DNA of 64,000 nt from Methylophaga sp. OBS1 (GCF_026319365.1 NZ_JAPDMS010000005.1:158178-222177); one strand, 5' to 3'; counted from the first letter of the stretch, positions 34,764 to 45,416 are shown. Notes: generated by a model not told the origin, from the letters alone. Made by a program: numbers and translations.

Positions 34764-37097
34764 TCATGCCTGCTTCGTCATTCTTTTCCACAAACGCTTA
34801 ATGGCTTTGCGGCCATAGCGACGCTTGAAATTGACCTTAAAGTCATACAGATAAAAAGGTAGTCGATAACGCCAGATGAAGGTTTTTGGTTTTCGCATGC
34901 CTTGCAGATAGTGACCGACCAGGTAGTCGCGCCCGGCCCAGTGCAGCTTATGGCAAATCCGTGTCAGGTCAGAAAGACGTTGATTCAGCGGTGTGCTGTG
35001 ATTGTAAAAACGGGCACGGTTAATATCGATCAGGGTAAAGCTCAGACGCTGGTCGGCCGCTTTCTTGATTAGAATATTGCCACCGGCCAGATCCCGGAAA
35101 AATACGCCATGCTCATGCATACGCAGCAGAAATGCAGCCAGTTGATGATAAGCCTCATGAGCTTCGATGCCTTCGAATTGTTCTGCGCCATCACGATAGG
35201 CGATCAGCATTTCGCGAGCAGAAAAATCATGATCAACCTGTTCACAGACAAACAGATTCTGCAGCATCGACTTGTCATTATCTTTTTCAAAGTAGGCTAA
35301 TGGCTGGGCAGTTGGGATTCCCCGACGGGACAGTTCTGCGGCGGCAATCCAGCTGCGGTGGGCTTTACTGGGTTTGAAACAATCCAGAAGGCGTTTATGC
35401 GGATGCATTTTCAGCGGCTTTTTCGCGACCACAGTCTGTCCTGCCGGACCAGCAACTGTCCAGATGATATTGCGTGCTTTACGCAGTGTGGTCTCATTGG
35501 TTGCTTCAGCTAAGTGATCCGGATGCAGTTGCTCAGCCAGTGAATTGGCTTCAGCTTCATTGTCAGCGATGAGCATCCCATGCCAACCGTTGCGGTGATA
35601 GGGATAATAGTGTCCGGTAGCACGGTGCGCGTAGATTGACTCAAGCGGGTAAGGTGCTTGCAGCGGTTTGATCGTAATATTTTCGGTGAGTGGCCAACTC
35701 AGATAAATCGGCGATTCAGTGATAAACTGGGGCGTTTCATTGAAAGCGACGCCGTCGCGGTTCTCAATCCCGGCTTTGGCAATATCTGAAGTCTGATACA
35801 GGGCTTCCAGTTCACAGGCTTTGCCATTAATGGTCCAGGCGACATGAATGCGTTTTGATTCAGCCCGGAAAACATGGACTTCCAGGTTTTTTGCTGTTTT
35901 CAGGGGACCTTCGTAAACTGAGCCAGGGAGCAGGGCATTGAATTGTTTCATTGCATAAAAAGCGGGCCTCAGGCGGAAATTCGGCAAGTCGCCAAGAATG
36001 CTTTTATAGTGGGTAATGCGCTCCAGTTCAGGATAACGGCCACTGCCATCATCAATCAGTCCTTCACGCCAGCACACCATGGGCCCCCAGAATGTGCGGC
36101 GCATGGCGCCGGAGGCCGCCAGTAAGACCATGTAACGACTCAGGTAATCGGCCATTTTCTCTTCGCTGTTTTCCAGCAGGCGCTCGATGCGTGGCAGGGT
36201 CCAGAAAGCGGATGGGGACACCATTTTATCAACCCCTTTACGCGCCCCGATGCGATGCAGCAACCGGGCTTTTTTGACCAGGTTCACCTTGAGCAGGGTG
36301 GCCCACTGAAAGCCTAAAATTCGGTGATCGAAGCGCTCCGGCTCGGTTACCCGTTCACTGAACAGATTATTGGTATGGAAATCCGGCAATACGCCGTTTC
36401 TACGCAGCCGCTCCAGTACAGCAAAAGTATAGAAAGGTTCGAAGTCAGAAATATTGGGGCCGGCAATCTTGATATTACGGCCTTTGATTTCTTCATAAGC
36501 AATCTGCCAGGTGGTGAAAAAACCCTTGGTGTCATAACCGGCCCAGCGGCGACGATTGATGGTTGAGCCGACCTCAATGGTGTGGACCCGGTGGCCGTAT
36601 AGGTCACAGATATTGTCGACAAACTCCCGCCATTTCTGCTGTTCGGCTTTCTGTCTCATGTTACGCGCCACTTCAAAAGGTTGGACCAGATGCAGCAGCA
36701 CTTTTAGATCGGTGGTTAGCAGCTTTTCCAGCAACCGGGCGGTATCTGCATTCTCATCGCCATAACTGAAGTCAATACGGACATTTCTAACGCCCAGTTC
36801 CTGCAGCTTTTCCAGCAGATAATCATCGACGGCGGGATCAGGCGATGCCGCCACCCCGACGCCGGAAAAGTCAGCAGCTACCTTGTGTGAGTGAGGCGGG
36901 ATATGACCTTTCCTGAAGCGTAAGCCGCCTTTGAGCACATGACTCAATGCATTCAGTAACAGCTTGCTGTCCATCACGGCGGGAATCGACTTTTTATTTG
37001 ATTTGGCTGTTGTCTGCCCGGTCATTTTGTTATCCAGTTTTGGTGGCGTGTAGTTGCAGAAAGCGGAGAATGTCTGCTCAAAACGGGCAGTAAGCAC
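34764..37097 (-). CDS. Glycosidase-like domain fused to a WaaP/KdkA-type LPS kinase domain
   Basis: 777 residues. The first part (about 70-410) looks like a TIM-barrel glycoside-hydrolase-type domain (VRNVRIDFSYGDE, TIEVGSTINRRRW, a WGPMVCWREGL segment). A beta-rich middle follows (about 410-530). The C-terminal third (about 535-777) has a lipopolysaccharide-kinase core: VFFRDLAGGNILIKK with the catalytic Asp near residue 668 and TLIDINRARF with the metal-binding Asp near residue 690, as in WaaP/KdkA. It probably modifies a cell-surface glycan. ATG codons at residues 25 and 42 are alternative starts. No signal peptide is obvious. Confidence 0.75.
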   Translation of the reverse strand: MLTARFEQTFSAFCNYTPPKLDNKMTGQTTAKSNKKSIPAVMDSKLLLNALSHVLKGGLRFRKGHIPPHSHKVAADFSGVGVAASPDPAVDDYLLEKLQELGVRNVRIDFSYGDENADTARLLEKLLTTDLKVLLHLVQPFEVARNMRQKAEQQKWREFVDNICDLYGHRVHTIEVGSTINRRRWAGYDTKGFFTTWQIAYEEIKGRNIKIAGPNISDFEPFYTFAVLERLRRNGVLPDFHTNNLFSERVTEPERFDHRILGFQWATLLKVNLVKKARLLHRIGARKGVDKMVSPSAFWTLPRIERLLENSEEKMADYLSRYMVLLAASGAMRRTFWGPMVCWREGLIDDGSGRYPELERITHYKSILGDLPNFRLRPAFYAMKQFNALLPGSVYEGPLKTAKNLEVHVFRAESKRIHVAWTINGKACELEALYQTSDIAKAGIENRDGVAFNETPQFITESPIYLSWPLTENITIKPLQAPYPLESIYAHRATGHYYPYHRNGWHGMLIADNEAEANSLAEQLHPDHLAEATNETTLRKARNIIWTVAGPAGQTVVAKKPLKMHPHKRLLDCFKPSKAHRSWIAAAELSRRGIPTAQPLAYFEKDNDKSMLQNLFVCEQVDHDFSAREMLIAYRDGAEQFEGIEAHEAYHQLAAFLLRMHEHGVFFRDLAGGNILIKKAADQRLSFTLIDINRARFYNHSTPLNQRLSDLTRICHKLHWAGRDYLVGHYLQGMRKPKTFIWRYRLPFYLYDFKVNFKRRYGRKAIKRLWKRMTKQA

Positions 37098-37331
37098 GGA
37101 GGCTTCAGCCAGTCACGTCTAGACAGTAAAGCACAATATTTTGAATCTTTTGCTGATTGAGCTCAACTTAAACTTGGTAAGTGGGGTGCTGCTCCCTCAC
37201 CACCACCATGACTGTGGCTATAACAGCGCATCACACTGCCGAGTTTGTCAGTATCGCTCAAAGCCAGCATAATCGGCCGGACAACAAAACATAATAATGA
37301 TGCCGCTGACGGTACAGGAAGAGAGAAAATC

Positions 37332-37643
37332 ATGAGTGCAGAGCTGTACGAAAAGGTGAAGCAGAACACCAAATTTCATCAACTGGTCGCCAGACGTGCC
37401 CGCTGGGCCTGGGGCCTGGCGATGGTCATACTGCTGATGTATTTTGCCTTTATCCTGCTGATTGCGTTTACTCCGCAGTGGTTGGCCGAACCGATTATGG
37501 CCGGTAGTGTTATCACCATCGGTATCCCCCTGGGACTGCTGGTCATTATTGTGGCTTTTGTGTTGACAGGCATCTACGTGCACAAGGCCAACACCGATTT
37601 CGACCGGATCAATCAGCAGATTATCAGTGAGACAGAACAATGA
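37332..37643 (+). CDS. DUF485 membrane protein (YjcH-like)
   Basis: 103 residues with two membrane helices (about 24-48 and 58-82) and the DUF485 opening [22 protein letters not shown]. It always accompanies acetate-type symporter genes, and its stop codon overlaps the actP start by 4 nt. The ATG at 37332 is preceded by AGGAAGAG; the longer upstream reading frame is rejected. Corresponds to yjcH of E. coli. Confidence 0.92.
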   Translation: MSAELYEKVKQNTKFHQLVARRARWAWGLAMVILLMYFAFILLIAFTPQWLAEPIMAGSVITIGIPLGLLVIIVAFVLTGIYVHKANTDFDRINQQIISETEQ

Positions 37644-39301
37644 TCGGATGGCAGGCACTGATATTCACGCTCTCTGCAGGGCTTGCATCCGCCGCTAACG
37701 CTGAGGCGATCAGTGGTGAAGTCCAGAAGCAGCCTTTAAACCTGCCGGCGATACTGATGTTTCTGTTGTTTGTCGTCGCGACGCTGATGATCACCTACTG
37801 GGCGGCAAAACGGACACGTTCAACCTCGGACTATTATGCGGCCGGGGGCGGCATTACCGGTCTGCAGAACGGGCTGGCGATTGCGGGCGATTATATGTCT
37901 GCTGCCTCGTTTCTGGGGATTTCCGGACTGGTGTTCCTCTCAGGCTATGATGGCCTGATTTATTCGATTGGTTTTTTGATAGGCTGGCCGCTGATTCTGT
38001 TCCTGATAGCAGAGCGGCTGCGAAATCTTGGCCGTTATACTTTTGCTGATGTGGCCTCTTACCGGTTGGAACAATTACCGATAAGGACGCTGTCTGCTTT
38101 CGGTGCCCTGGCGGTTGTAATTCTGTATCTGATTGCTCAGATGGTTGGTGCCGGGAAATTGATTCAGATTCTGTTCGGCCTGCCTTATGAACTGGCGGTA
38201 GTCATCGTCGGTGTGCTGATGATGCTGTACGTCACCTTTGGCGGCATGATTGCGACAACCTGGGTGCAGATCATCAAAGCAGTGCTATTGCTGTCAGGTG
38301 CAACCTTTATTGCCCTGATGGTGCTCAATCATGTTGATTTCGATTTGGAGCAGCTGTTTCGCCAGGCGATTGCCGTGCATGAGAAGGGAGAGGCGATCAT
38401 GGGACCGGGGGGACTGGTCTCTGATCCGGTCTCAGCTATTTCCCTGGGCGTCGCGCTTATTTTCGGCACGGCGGGCCTGCCTCACATTCTGATGCGTTTC
38501 TTCACTGTGGCTGATGCCAAGCAGGCGCGGCGCTCGGTGTTTTTTGCCACCGGTTTTATCGGCTACTTTTACATGCTGACTTTCATTATCGGTTTCGGCG
38601 CGATTGTATTGATTTCCACCAATCCCGACTTTCTCAATGCCGATGGCGGGCTTATCGGCGGTAACAATATGGCGGCGATCCATCTGTCACAGGCCGTCGG
38701 TGGTGATATTTTTCTCGGTTTTATTTCTGCTGTCGCTTTCGCGACTATCCTGGCGGTGGTCTCCGGCTTGACCCTGGCAGGCGCTTCGGCGATTTCGCAT
38801 GATCTTTATGCCAGTGTTATCAAAAAAGGACAGGCTTCCAGCGACAGGGAAATCAGCGTGTCGCGGATAGCAACTATCGTGCTGGGAATGGTGGCGATCG
38901 TACTGGGTATTCTGTTTGAGAGACAGAATGTCGCTTTCATGGTCGGTCTGGCTTTTGCTATTGCGGCCAGTGCCAATTTCCCGATTCTGATTCTATCGAT
39001 GTACTGGCACAGGTTAACCACGCGCGGTGCGCTGGTGGGCGGCTTTGCCGGATTGGCGACCGCGATTGTACTGGTCATTCTGGGCCCGATTGTCTGGGTT
39101 GATATCCTGGGACATGCTCAGGCGGTTTTCCCGTACAAATACCCGGCGCTGTTTTCAGTGCTGACGGCATTTGTTCTTATCTGGCTGTTTTCAGTCACCG
39201 ATAACAGTGAGCGGGGAAGAAAAGAGCAGGCATTGTTTGAGCATCAGTTCATTCGCTCACAAACCGGTATCGGCGCTCATGGCGCCAATAACGAACACTA
39301 G
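37640..39301 (+). CDS. actP: Cation/acetate symporter ActP
   Basis: 553 residues with about 13 membrane helices, of the sodium:solute symporter family. Signal-like first segment, then the ActP stretches [31 protein letters not shown] (nt about 37830-37920), [19 protein letters not shown] and [15 protein letters not shown]. Length matches E. coli ActP (549). Imports acetate or similar short carboxylates with Na+. Coupled to the DUF485 gene; a tRNA gene follows on the other strand. Confidence 0.95.
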   Translation: MIGWQALIFTLSAGLASAANAEAISGEVQKQPLNLPAILMFLLFVVATLMITYWAAKRTRSTSDYYAAGGGITGLQNGLAIAGDYMSAASFLGISGLVFLSGYDGLIYSIGFLIGWPLILFLIAERLRNLGRYTFADVASYRLEQLPIRTLSAFGALAVVILYLIAQMVGAGKLIQILFGLPYELAVVIVGVLMMLYVTFGGMIATTWVQIIKAVLLLSGATFIALMVLNHVDFDLEQLFRQAIAVHEKGEAIMGPGGLVSDPVSAISLGVALIFGTAGLPHILMRFFTVADAKQARRSVFFATGFIGYFYMLTFIIGFGAIVLISTNPDFLNADGGLIGGNNMAAIHLSQAVGGDIFLGFISAVAFATILAVVSGLTLAGASAISHDLYASVIKKGQASSDREISVSRIATIVLGMVAIVLGILFERQNVAFMVGLAFAIAASANFPILILSMYWHRLTTRGALVGGFAGLATAIVLVILGPIVWVDILGHAQAVFPYKYPALFSVLTAFVLIWLFSVTDNSERGRKEQALFEHQFIRSQTGIGAHGANNEH

Positions 39302-39303
39302 AG

Positions 39304-39377
<74 letters not shown>

Positions 39378-39407
39378 CGGATTCCTGCCTGAGACCCGGA
39401 CTTCTGC

Positions 39408-39815
39408 TTATTGTTCCCCGAGCATCGGGTCATTACAGCCTTTGCCGGTGTGCATGCCCATCAACATTGTTCTACGTTGCTCTGCGGCTTTGAGGCGCTC
39501 TTCGGCCGATTGCTTATTATTGTTGACCACCGCATTAGCCCCGGTGGTCGCCACGGCGGCACCGGCACCGCCACCGAGCAGTCCCGCGAAATGGCCAGCA
39601 ACACTGGCACCGATACCAGCCAGATTACTGGCGGATTGGCTCGATTTAGCCTCTGCCATGACGTTTTCCATCGCTGTGATCTCGGCATTGATTTCATCAC
39701 AGTTCATCTGACTGTCGCCGGGCTGGCTGACATGAATAATGGTATCTGTGTTGGCAAAAACACTCATGCTGAGCAGGCTGATAACCAGTAAAGCTGATGA
39801 TCTCATTATTTTCAC
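39408..39815 (-). CDS. Small secreted protein with glycine-zipper segment
   Basis: 135 residues. Signal peptide with cleavage near VFA-NT, then a short polar region with Cys in NCDEI, an Ala/Gly-rich hydrophobic stretch (about residues 66-92, IGASVAGHFAGLLGGGAGAA) resembling a glycine zipper, a charged helix and a second Cys near the C-terminus. Probably periplasmic or outer-membrane associated. I do not recognise the family. Confidence 0.72.
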   Translation of the reverse strand: MKIMRSSALLVISLLSMSVFANTDTIIHVSQPGDSQMNCDEINAEITAMENVMAEAKSSQSASNLAGIGASVAGHFAGLLGGGAGAAVATTGANAVVNNNKQSAEERLKAAEQRRTMLMGMHTGKGCNDPMLGEQ

Positions 39816-39891
39816 TTCTCTTCTCCTCGCAGATGGTGACCCTAACTGTAAATGTAAAAGAAATGTGAATTAGATCAAGTTTTTTGTGGTT

Positions 39892-40065
39892 TTAAAGGGA
39901 AGGGGGCTGCTGGTTGGTAGAGGAAAAGGCTGTTTGCTCAGACTCCAGTTGCTGTGAGGTCAGCATGGTTTGAAGGCTGAGTACCATGTTGCTCAATCTG
40001 CTGGTGGCAAACTTCAGATCGTCTACTTCTTCCTGCAGTGCCCGTATTTTGTCGCTCATTTTCAT
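39892..40065 (-). CDS. Small coiled-coil protein, 57 residues
   Basis: A short reading frame starting MKMSDKIRALQEEVDDLKF. The first 40 residues keep a heptad-like pattern of Leu/Ile/Val with charged residues, and a Pro-rich tail (NQQPPSL) ends it. No strong ribosome site is seen; a second ATG two codons in is an alternative start. It resembles SlyX-type small coiled-coil proteins only in general character. It lies in an otherwise unexplained 347-nt gap between the secreted protein and the GGDEF gene. Confidence 0.5.
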   Translation of the reverse strand: MKMSDKIRALQEEVDDLKFATSRLSNMVLSLQTMLTSQQLESEQTAFSSTNQQPPSL

Positions 40066-40162
40066 TGTTTAACACCAAGATAACCTGACCATAGCTTCAG
40101 CTACTGCGGCGGAAATTTATGTGAAAAAACAGGGCTTGATGTGACAATTCATATAAGCAAGC

Positions 40163-41155
40163 TTAGTGGCCTTGGGAAACTCTGTTTCGACCGCTATTTT
40201 TTGATTCATACAAGGCGTTATCCGCTCTTCTCATAAAGTCTATCAGGGACTCGTCTCTGTGCAGTTCCACGACACCAAAACTGGCACTGACCTCAAGTGC
40301 TTCCGGCACTAACTCCATCTGAATAACGTTTCGTAATTTTTCAGACACCGACAGAGCATGGGCAATGGGCGTATTCGGCAACAACAGGGCAAACTCATCG
40401 CCACCCCAGCGCGAAGCCAAATCAATCTGTCGCAGGTTGCTACGTAAAATTTCTCCCATGCGGATGAGCACGCTGTCACCGGTCGGGTGGCCATACTGAT
40501 CGTTAATTTGTTTGAACTTATCCAGATCCATCACGATGAGTGAGAGTGGCTCACTGAAACGTTGGGCACGGGCAATTTCACTTTCCAGGCGCTGCTCAAA
40601 ACTGAAACGATTGGAGAGTGAAGTCAGATAATCAATACTGGCATTACGCTCAGCTTCGGCGGCTTTTTCTGACAATTCCTTATTGAGTCTTGTCAGATCA
40701 TGAGTTCGAGCATCAATGATGTTCTGCAGACTTTGCTTCTCGTAGGTGTTTAATTCATCCAGGTGTTTAAGTGCGTCGATGTCCTGGTGGGCGCCGATCA
40801 TTCTCAGCACGTTACCGTCACTATCCTTATTTACTATTAGCCCCGTGTCCTTTATCCACAATGGTCTGCCGGAGCTGGTCATACAACGATATTCTATTTC
40901 ATAGCTGTCAGAACCACCGCTGATGTATTGCTCAAAATGGTGCATGACACGCGGGTAGTCATCAGGATGAATCACACGTTCCCAGGTGAAGACGTTATTT
41001 TCCAGGGAATGTGGATTGTAACCCAGCATTTTGTACCAGCCCGGACTGCGGTACACATAACCGGTATCAGCATGCCAGAACCAGATGCCGTCACTGACGA
41101 TCTCCAGAAGGGCTTCAATGGCAATGGGATCGAATAAGGGGAGGTTAGATCTCAC
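40163..41155 (-). CDS. PAS-GGDEF diguanylate cyclase
   Basis: 330 residues, no membrane helix. PAS with PAC motif (about 15-130; WFWHADTGYVYRSPGWYKMLGY), a coiled-coil linker (about 135-165), then GGDEF (about 170-328) with intact ASRWGGDEFALLLP, so it should make c-di-GMP. The PAS ligand is unknown. The gene ends with the usual ALYESKNSGRNRV. Confidence 0.92.
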   Translation of the reverse strand: MRSNLPLFDPIAIEALLEIVSDGIWFWHADTGYVYRSPGWYKMLGYNPHSLENNVFTWERVIHPDDYPRVMHHFEQYISGGSDSYEIEYRCMTSSGRPLWIKDTGLIVNKDSDGNVLRMIGAHQDIDALKHLDELNTYEKQSLQNIIDARTHDLTRLNKELSEKAAEAERNASIDYLTSLSNRFSFEQRLESEIARAQRFSEPLSLIVMDLDKFKQINDQYGHPTGDSVLIRMGEILRSNLRQIDLASRWGGDEFALLLPNTPIAHALSVSEKLRNVIQMELVPEALEVSASFGVVELHRDESLIDFMRRADNALYESKNSGRNRVSQGH

Positions 41156-41461
41156 GGGACACCCTTTTTTTGTGACGCAGTTCTAATATGAGCACAGCTA
41201 AATAGGGTTTGTAAATATGGATTTTAATGTTTAGCTTTTAAGTCGACTCAATTTGACCGGTTTCGGTAGTCAGCATGAAAACAGACTGATGACTTATTCA
41301 GGATTGACTGAATGGATTCAGTCAATAAATAGCGACAGTAAAGACAAACAGCTAAAGCAACTCACCAACACCATTGATATCGTTAAATGGAAGAAAAAGC
41401 GGCATCAAGGTCTGGATGTAAAAGGCGGCTGCATTATGGTTTTTGAGTCAATGAATCTAAT
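41156..41461. other. Gap of 306 nt without a recognised gene
   Basis: AT-rich. A plus-strand reading frame from 41253 covers part of it but continues 235 nt antisense into the HD-GYP gene, has no ribosome site and no recognisable motif. I see no convincing gene, RNA or terminator. Confidence 0.5.
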
Positions 41462-42685
41462 TTATTGCCACAAATCATCCAGCTGTTTGAAATTCCATTG
41501 GGAGGGATCTTCTGGTCCCTCGATGGATTCTCTACAGCTTGCCTGGGCTAAATCGATTGTATGCATTGGGATGGGCGCCCTGGCGCGCAAAGAAAAAAAT
41601 ACCCTGACTTTGGGCTTTACCAGGGATTCTGAGCCAGGCTCAATCACTACGGCTAACTTCTGTGATGAGAGCCTCACCAGTGACCCTACCGGGTAGATGC
41701 CAACAGATTTTACAAATGCTTCGAAAATAGGTTTGTCGAAATGCCCTTCCCAGCTTGCCATTCTTCGAATCGTTTCGGCAGGATCCCATGGTTTTTTGTA
41801 GGCTCGTTCTGAGGTGACAGCATCATACACATCGCAAATGGCACCCATTCGCGCTAACAGTGAAATATCATCATTCTGGAGTCGGTTTGGATAGCCCATA
41901 CCATTTATTTTTTCGTGGTGGTGTAATGCGATATCCACCACTTCAGACTCAGCGCCGGAGAGCCTCAATAACTCTGCACCAGCCTGGGGATGTTGTTTCA
42001 TGATGTCGTATTCAGCGTCCGTCAGCTTGCCAGGTTTATTTAATACGTCCAGAGGCATTAATGCTTTACCGATATCGTGCATTAAGCCACCTATGCCGGC
42101 GAGTCGTATCTGACTTTCTTCAAGGTTGAGCTGATGAGCCAGTGCTATCATCAAGGCACTGACTGCCACTGAGTGCATGTAGGTATAATCATCGTGTGTT
42201 TTGAGGCGGGCTACACTCAGAATTGCGGCTGAATTACGCTGTACCATTGCATTGATTTCATCAACCAGGGGCAGAACCTGTGTTGTATTGATTGCTTTTC
42301 CAAGCCGCGCATCGCTGTACATTGCCAACACTTGGGTTTTGGCTTCACTACAGAATTTGCGTGCCCGCTCTATCTCCGCTTCCATCGAAGCGGGTGGGCG
42401 GGACTTTTCCTTAGTTGTCTCTTTCGCAGGCGGATTCTCTGCAGCTTGTGCTATCTCCGGCTTGCTTTGCGTATTTTGGGGTTGAGTGGTGTTTTCTTCT
42501 AAGGTTGCTCCTTTTTGTTCATCAATCCATACCTCTTTGATCCCAGCCTGTCGAATACGTTTTATATCTTCCGGGTCTGTCAGAAGAAAACTGCTACGCC
42601 AGAAAGGATGTTTTATCCATGAACCACCTAATTTCTGGATATACATACCCAATTTGAGATCAGAAGATGAAATTCGCCGTGACAA
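41462..42685 (-). CDS. DUF3391-HD-GYP c-di-GMP phosphodiesterase
   Basis: 407 residues. N-terminal DUF3391 (SDLKLGMYIQKLGGSWIKHPF), a variable Pro/Lys-rich linker (about 65-105) and an HD-GYP domain (about 160-330) with MHDIGK, HHHEKINGMGYP and DVYDAVTSERAYKKPW, all intact. It is expected to hydrolyse c-di-GMP. The start is a TTG: it gives MSRRISSSDLKLGM, which fits homologues, and no in-frame ATG precedes it. Confidence 0.9.
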   Translation of the reverse strand: MSRRISSSDLKLGMYIQKLGGSWIKHPFWRSSFLLTDPEDIKRIRQAGIKEVWIDEQKGATLEENTTQPQNTQSKPEIAQAAENPPAKETTKEKSRPPASMEAEIERARKFCSEAKTQVLAMYSDARLGKAINTTQVLPLVDEINAMVQRNSAAILSVARLKTHDDYTYMHSVAVSALMIALAHQLNLEESQIRLAGIGGLMHDIGKALMPLDVLNKPGKLTDAEYDIMKQHPQAGAELLRLSGAESEVVDIALHHHEKINGMGYPNRLQNDDISLLARMGAICDVYDAVTSERAYKKPWDPAETIRRMASWEGHFDKPIFEAFVKSVGIYPVGSLVRLSSQKLAVVIEPGSESLVKPKVRVFFSLRARAPIPMHTIDLAQASCRESIEGPEDPSQWNFKQLDDLWQ

Positions 42686-42767
42686 TTTTGAATCAACCTA
42701 GCATTTTGTTTTAAATACAAGGTATTAGTATGAACGTGAAAACAATGTATTGAAATAGCAGCAATCA

Positions 42768-43304
42768 ATGAAATTCAAGTCCCTGACATTAGATTTTTCG
42801 CAGGCAATCTCAAACCTGTTCACCGCTGTCTTCAGCCATTCAGAGGGGACTGATGAGGGGCGCTTGATTGGTGAGCTAGCCAGTGCACTAGCTACTGCAA
42901 TTGATGACGACAATATCCTTTGTTACGGGGCACTCAGTGACGACAAAGTCCTTGCCGCTGCGTTCTACACCCGCTTGTCTTACAGGACATCATCGAATGT
43001 TTTCATGCTTGCCCCTGTCGCCGTCATTACCGAACATCAAGGTGAGGGCATTGGGCAGCAACTCATTCACTTCGGACTCAATCAAATCAAGCAGTATGGT
43101 GTGGATTATGTTGTTACCTACGGCGACCCGGATTACTACCGGAGAGTGGGGTTTAGCGGTATTTCAGAGGACGCGGTGAGAGCGCCGTTCAAGCTCTCGA
43201 TGCCAGAAGGCTGGCTGGGCCAATCACTGACAGGCAAGCCAGTTTCATTGGGCACTGAGCGACCTCGCTGTGTTGAGCAGTTCAACAAGGCCGCTTATTG
43301 GTAG
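42768..43304 (+). CDS. GNAT-family N-acetyltransferase (YhbS-like)
   Basis: 178 residues with a GNAT core: VFMLAPVAVITEHQGEGIGQQLIHFGL near residue 80 carries the acetyl-CoA loop (QGEGIGQQL), and YVVTYGDPDYYRRVGF near residue 115 is the C-terminal motif of the YhbS subgroup. Acceptor substrate unknown. Divergent from the HD-GYP gene. Confidence 0.87.
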   Translation: MKFKSLTLDFSQAISNLFTAVFSHSEGTDEGRLIGELASALATAIDDDNILCYGALSDDKVLAAAFYTRLSYRTSSNVFMLAPVAVITEHQGEGIGQQLIHFGLNQIKQYGVDYVVTYGDPDYYRRVGFSGISEDAVRAPFKLSMPEGWLGQSLTGKPVSLGTERPRCVEQFNKAAYW

Positions 43305-43430
43305 TGCGCAGGTTTTGCGGAGTGGTCGTTGATTAATCGCCACACAGCTGTCGGTGATGGGACCTCAGTCAAAAATATCTTCCAAGACCAGCTTAAATCA
43401 CAACAGATCATGCGCCGCCTGCCAGCCTGC

Positions 43431-45104
43431 TCACAGGTTTTTGTCGGTGACGGCGCCTTCAGAGGCAGAAGAGACCGTTTTGGCATATTTCGCCAGCACG
43501 CCGCGTGTGTAACGTGGTGGAACAGGCTGCCAGGCTTCGCGTCGTTGTTGAATTTCTTCATCGCTCAGGTGAAGTTGCATGATGGCGTTTTCGGCGTCTA
43601 TTGTTATTTCATCACCATTTTCAACCAGTGCAATCGGGCCGCCATCAAAAGCTTCGGGGGTAATGTGGCCAACGACAAAACCGTGGCTGCCGCCAGAGAA
43701 CCGCCCGTCAGTAATCAGGGCTACATCGTTACCCAGGCCTTTGCCAATAACGGCAGAAGTGGGGCTGAGCATTTCCCGCATGCCCGGCCCGCCTTTGGGA
43801 CCTTCATAACGGATGACGATGACATCACCTTTCACCACGGTGCCATTGAGAATATCCCGCTGTGCCTCTTCCTCTGAGTGGAACACCCGGGCTTTACCGG
43901 TAAACCGTAAGCCTTCTTTACCGCTAATTTTAGCCACAGCCCCTTCAGGCGCTAGATTGCCCTTGAGAATGACTAAATGGCTGTCTTTTTTAATGGGCTG
44001 GTCAAACGGGCGGATAATATTTTGATTGGCAGGGTAGGGGGCGACACCGGCCAGGTTCTCTGCCAGGGTTTTGCCGGTCACTGTCAGACAATCGCCATGC
44101 AGCAGTCCGCGGTCTAACAGGCTTTTCATCAATGGCTGAATGCCACCGATAGCGATGAGTTCCGACATCATGTATTTGCCGCTGGGACGCAAGTCAGCCA
44201 ATACCGGCACACGGCGGCCAATACGGTCAAAATCATCCAGGCTAAGTTCCACATCCACGGCATGGGCCATCGCTAACAGATGCAGAACAGCATTGGTCGA
44301 GCCACCCAGTGCGATTAATGCGGTAATCGCATTCTCAAAGGCCTGCCGGGTCATGATGTCGGTGGGTTTGATGTCCTGTTCCAGCAATGCCATAACGGCA
44401 GCGCCGGCCCGGCGGCAGTCCTCGGCTTTTGAAGGAGAGACCGCTTCCTGCGCAGAACTGTTGGGCAAACTCATCCCCAGGGCCTCAATCGCTGAAGCCA
44501 TGGTATTGGCTGTGTACATGCCACCGCAGGAACCGGCGCCGGGAATCGCCGTTTCTTCGATCTGTTTTAATTCCGCCGCTGACATATCGCCGCGTGCGTG
44601 TTTTCCCACGGCCTCGAACACCGAAACAATATCAGTGTGGTTTGCGCCGGGCTGGATGGTGCCACCGTAGACAAAGACCGAAGGGCGGTTTAGGCGGGCA
44701 AGGCCGATCAGGCAGCCGGGCATGTTTTTATCGCAGCCACCAATGGCGACCAGTCCATCAAATCCCTCACAGCCGGCAACGGTCTCGATTGAGTCGGCAA
44801 TGACTTCACGTGACACCAAAGAATATTTCATGCCAATGGTGCCATTAGCAATGCCATCAGAGATGGTGATGGTGTTAAAAATAACCCCTTTAGCGCCTGC
44901 TTCGTCAGCACCCTCACAGGCAAAATCAGCCAGTTTGTTGATATGCATATTGCAGGGCGTGACCATGCTCCAGGTGGAGGCGATGCCAATCTGAGGCTTT
45001 TGAAAATCAGCATCATTGAAACCAACCGCCCGTAACATCGCTCTGGCCGGTGCTTTACCGGTTCCATCTACGACTGGGGATGAATGTTTTCGCTTATCTG
45101 TCAT
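43431..45104 (-). CDS. ilvD: Dihydroxy-acid dehydratase
   Basis: 557 residues, the short IlvD form. Dehydrates 2,3-dihydroxy acids in valine, leucine and isoleucine synthesis using an Fe-S cluster. Cluster cysteines are visible in [26 protein letters not shown] and [34 protein letters not shown] and a long C-terminal [17 protein letters not shown] stretch complete it. Stands alone. Confidence 0.96.
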   Translation of the reverse strand: MTDKRKHSSPVVDGTGKAPARAMLRAVGFNDADFQKPQIGIASTWSMVTPCNMHINKLADFACEGADEAGAKGVIFNTITISDGIANGTIGMKYSLVSREVIADSIETVAGCEGFDGLVAIGGCDKNMPGCLIGLARLNRPSVFVYGGTIQPGANHTDIVSVFEAVGKHARGDMSAAELKQIEETAIPGAGSCGGMYTANTMASAIEALGMSLPNSSAQEAVSPSKAEDCRRAGAAVMALLEQDIKPTDIMTRQAFENAITALIALGGSTNAVLHLLAMAHAVDVELSLDDFDRIGRRVPVLADLRPSGKYMMSELIAIGGIQPLMKSLLDRGLLHGDCLTVTGKTLAENLAGVAPYPANQNIIRPFDQPIKKDSHLVILKGNLAPEGAVAKISGKEGLRFTGKARVFHSEEEAQRDILNGTVVKGDVIVIRYEGPKGGPGMREMLSPTSAVIGKGLGNDVALITDGRFSGGSHGFVVGHITPEAFDGGPIALVENGDEITIDAENAIMQLHLSDEEIQQRREAWQPVPPRYTRGVLAKYAKTVSSASEGAVTDKNL

Positions 45105-45322
45105 GGCCTGAACTCACCGCGTTATGAATTTATGAGCACTTTAACATCCAAGTCGAACTGAACCTCTTTGATGATGTAATTCGATATGGATATATCAATA
45201 GTCTGAACCCAGAAATTACATCACCGAAAGGATAAAGCCCAGATCACAAGGCTTTCTATTTACATAGACCAGCCAGGCTCCGCTCCCTGGGTTTAGAATT
45301 CGTCGCTGGGAAACAGCCCTGT

Positions 45323-45328
45323 TATAAT
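45323..45328 (+). promoter_or_regulatory. -10 box of the tRNA-Arg promoter
   Basis: TATAAT, perfect consensus, followed by a GC-rich GCCCGACC discriminator 11 nt before the tRNA. A weak -35 candidate (TTCGTC, 45299) lies 18 bp upstream. GC-rich discriminators are typical of stringently controlled stable-RNA promoters. Confidence 0.65.
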
Positions 45329-45339
45329 GCCCGACCATT

Positions 45340-45416
45340 GTCCCCGTAGCTCAGCTGGATAGAGCGTCCCCCTCCTAAGGGGAAGGTCGCAGGTTCGACT
45401 CCTGCCGGGGACGCCA
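45340..45416 (+). tRNA. tRNA-Arg (anticodon CCT)
   Basis: Cloverleaf with acceptor GTCCCCG/CGGGGAC, D-arm GCTCAGCTGGATAGAGC, anticodon loop CTCCTAA, T-arm GCAGGTTCGACTCCTGC and encoded CCA. 77 nt. No integrase or att-like repeat was seen beside it. Confidence 0.97.

Noticed and set aside
41253..41696. 147-codon plus-strand frame
   Set aside because: More than half is antisense to the HD-GYP gene; no motif or ribosome site. The first 70 codons cannot be fully excluded.
44140..44670. 176-codon frame antisense to ilvD
   Set aside because: Within a highly conserved enzyme gene; no independent support.
45173..45222. Spaced inverted repeat GATGTAATT...AATTACATC upstream of ilvD
   Set aside because: The 32-nt spacer and AT-rich context make chance plausible; not enough to call an operator.
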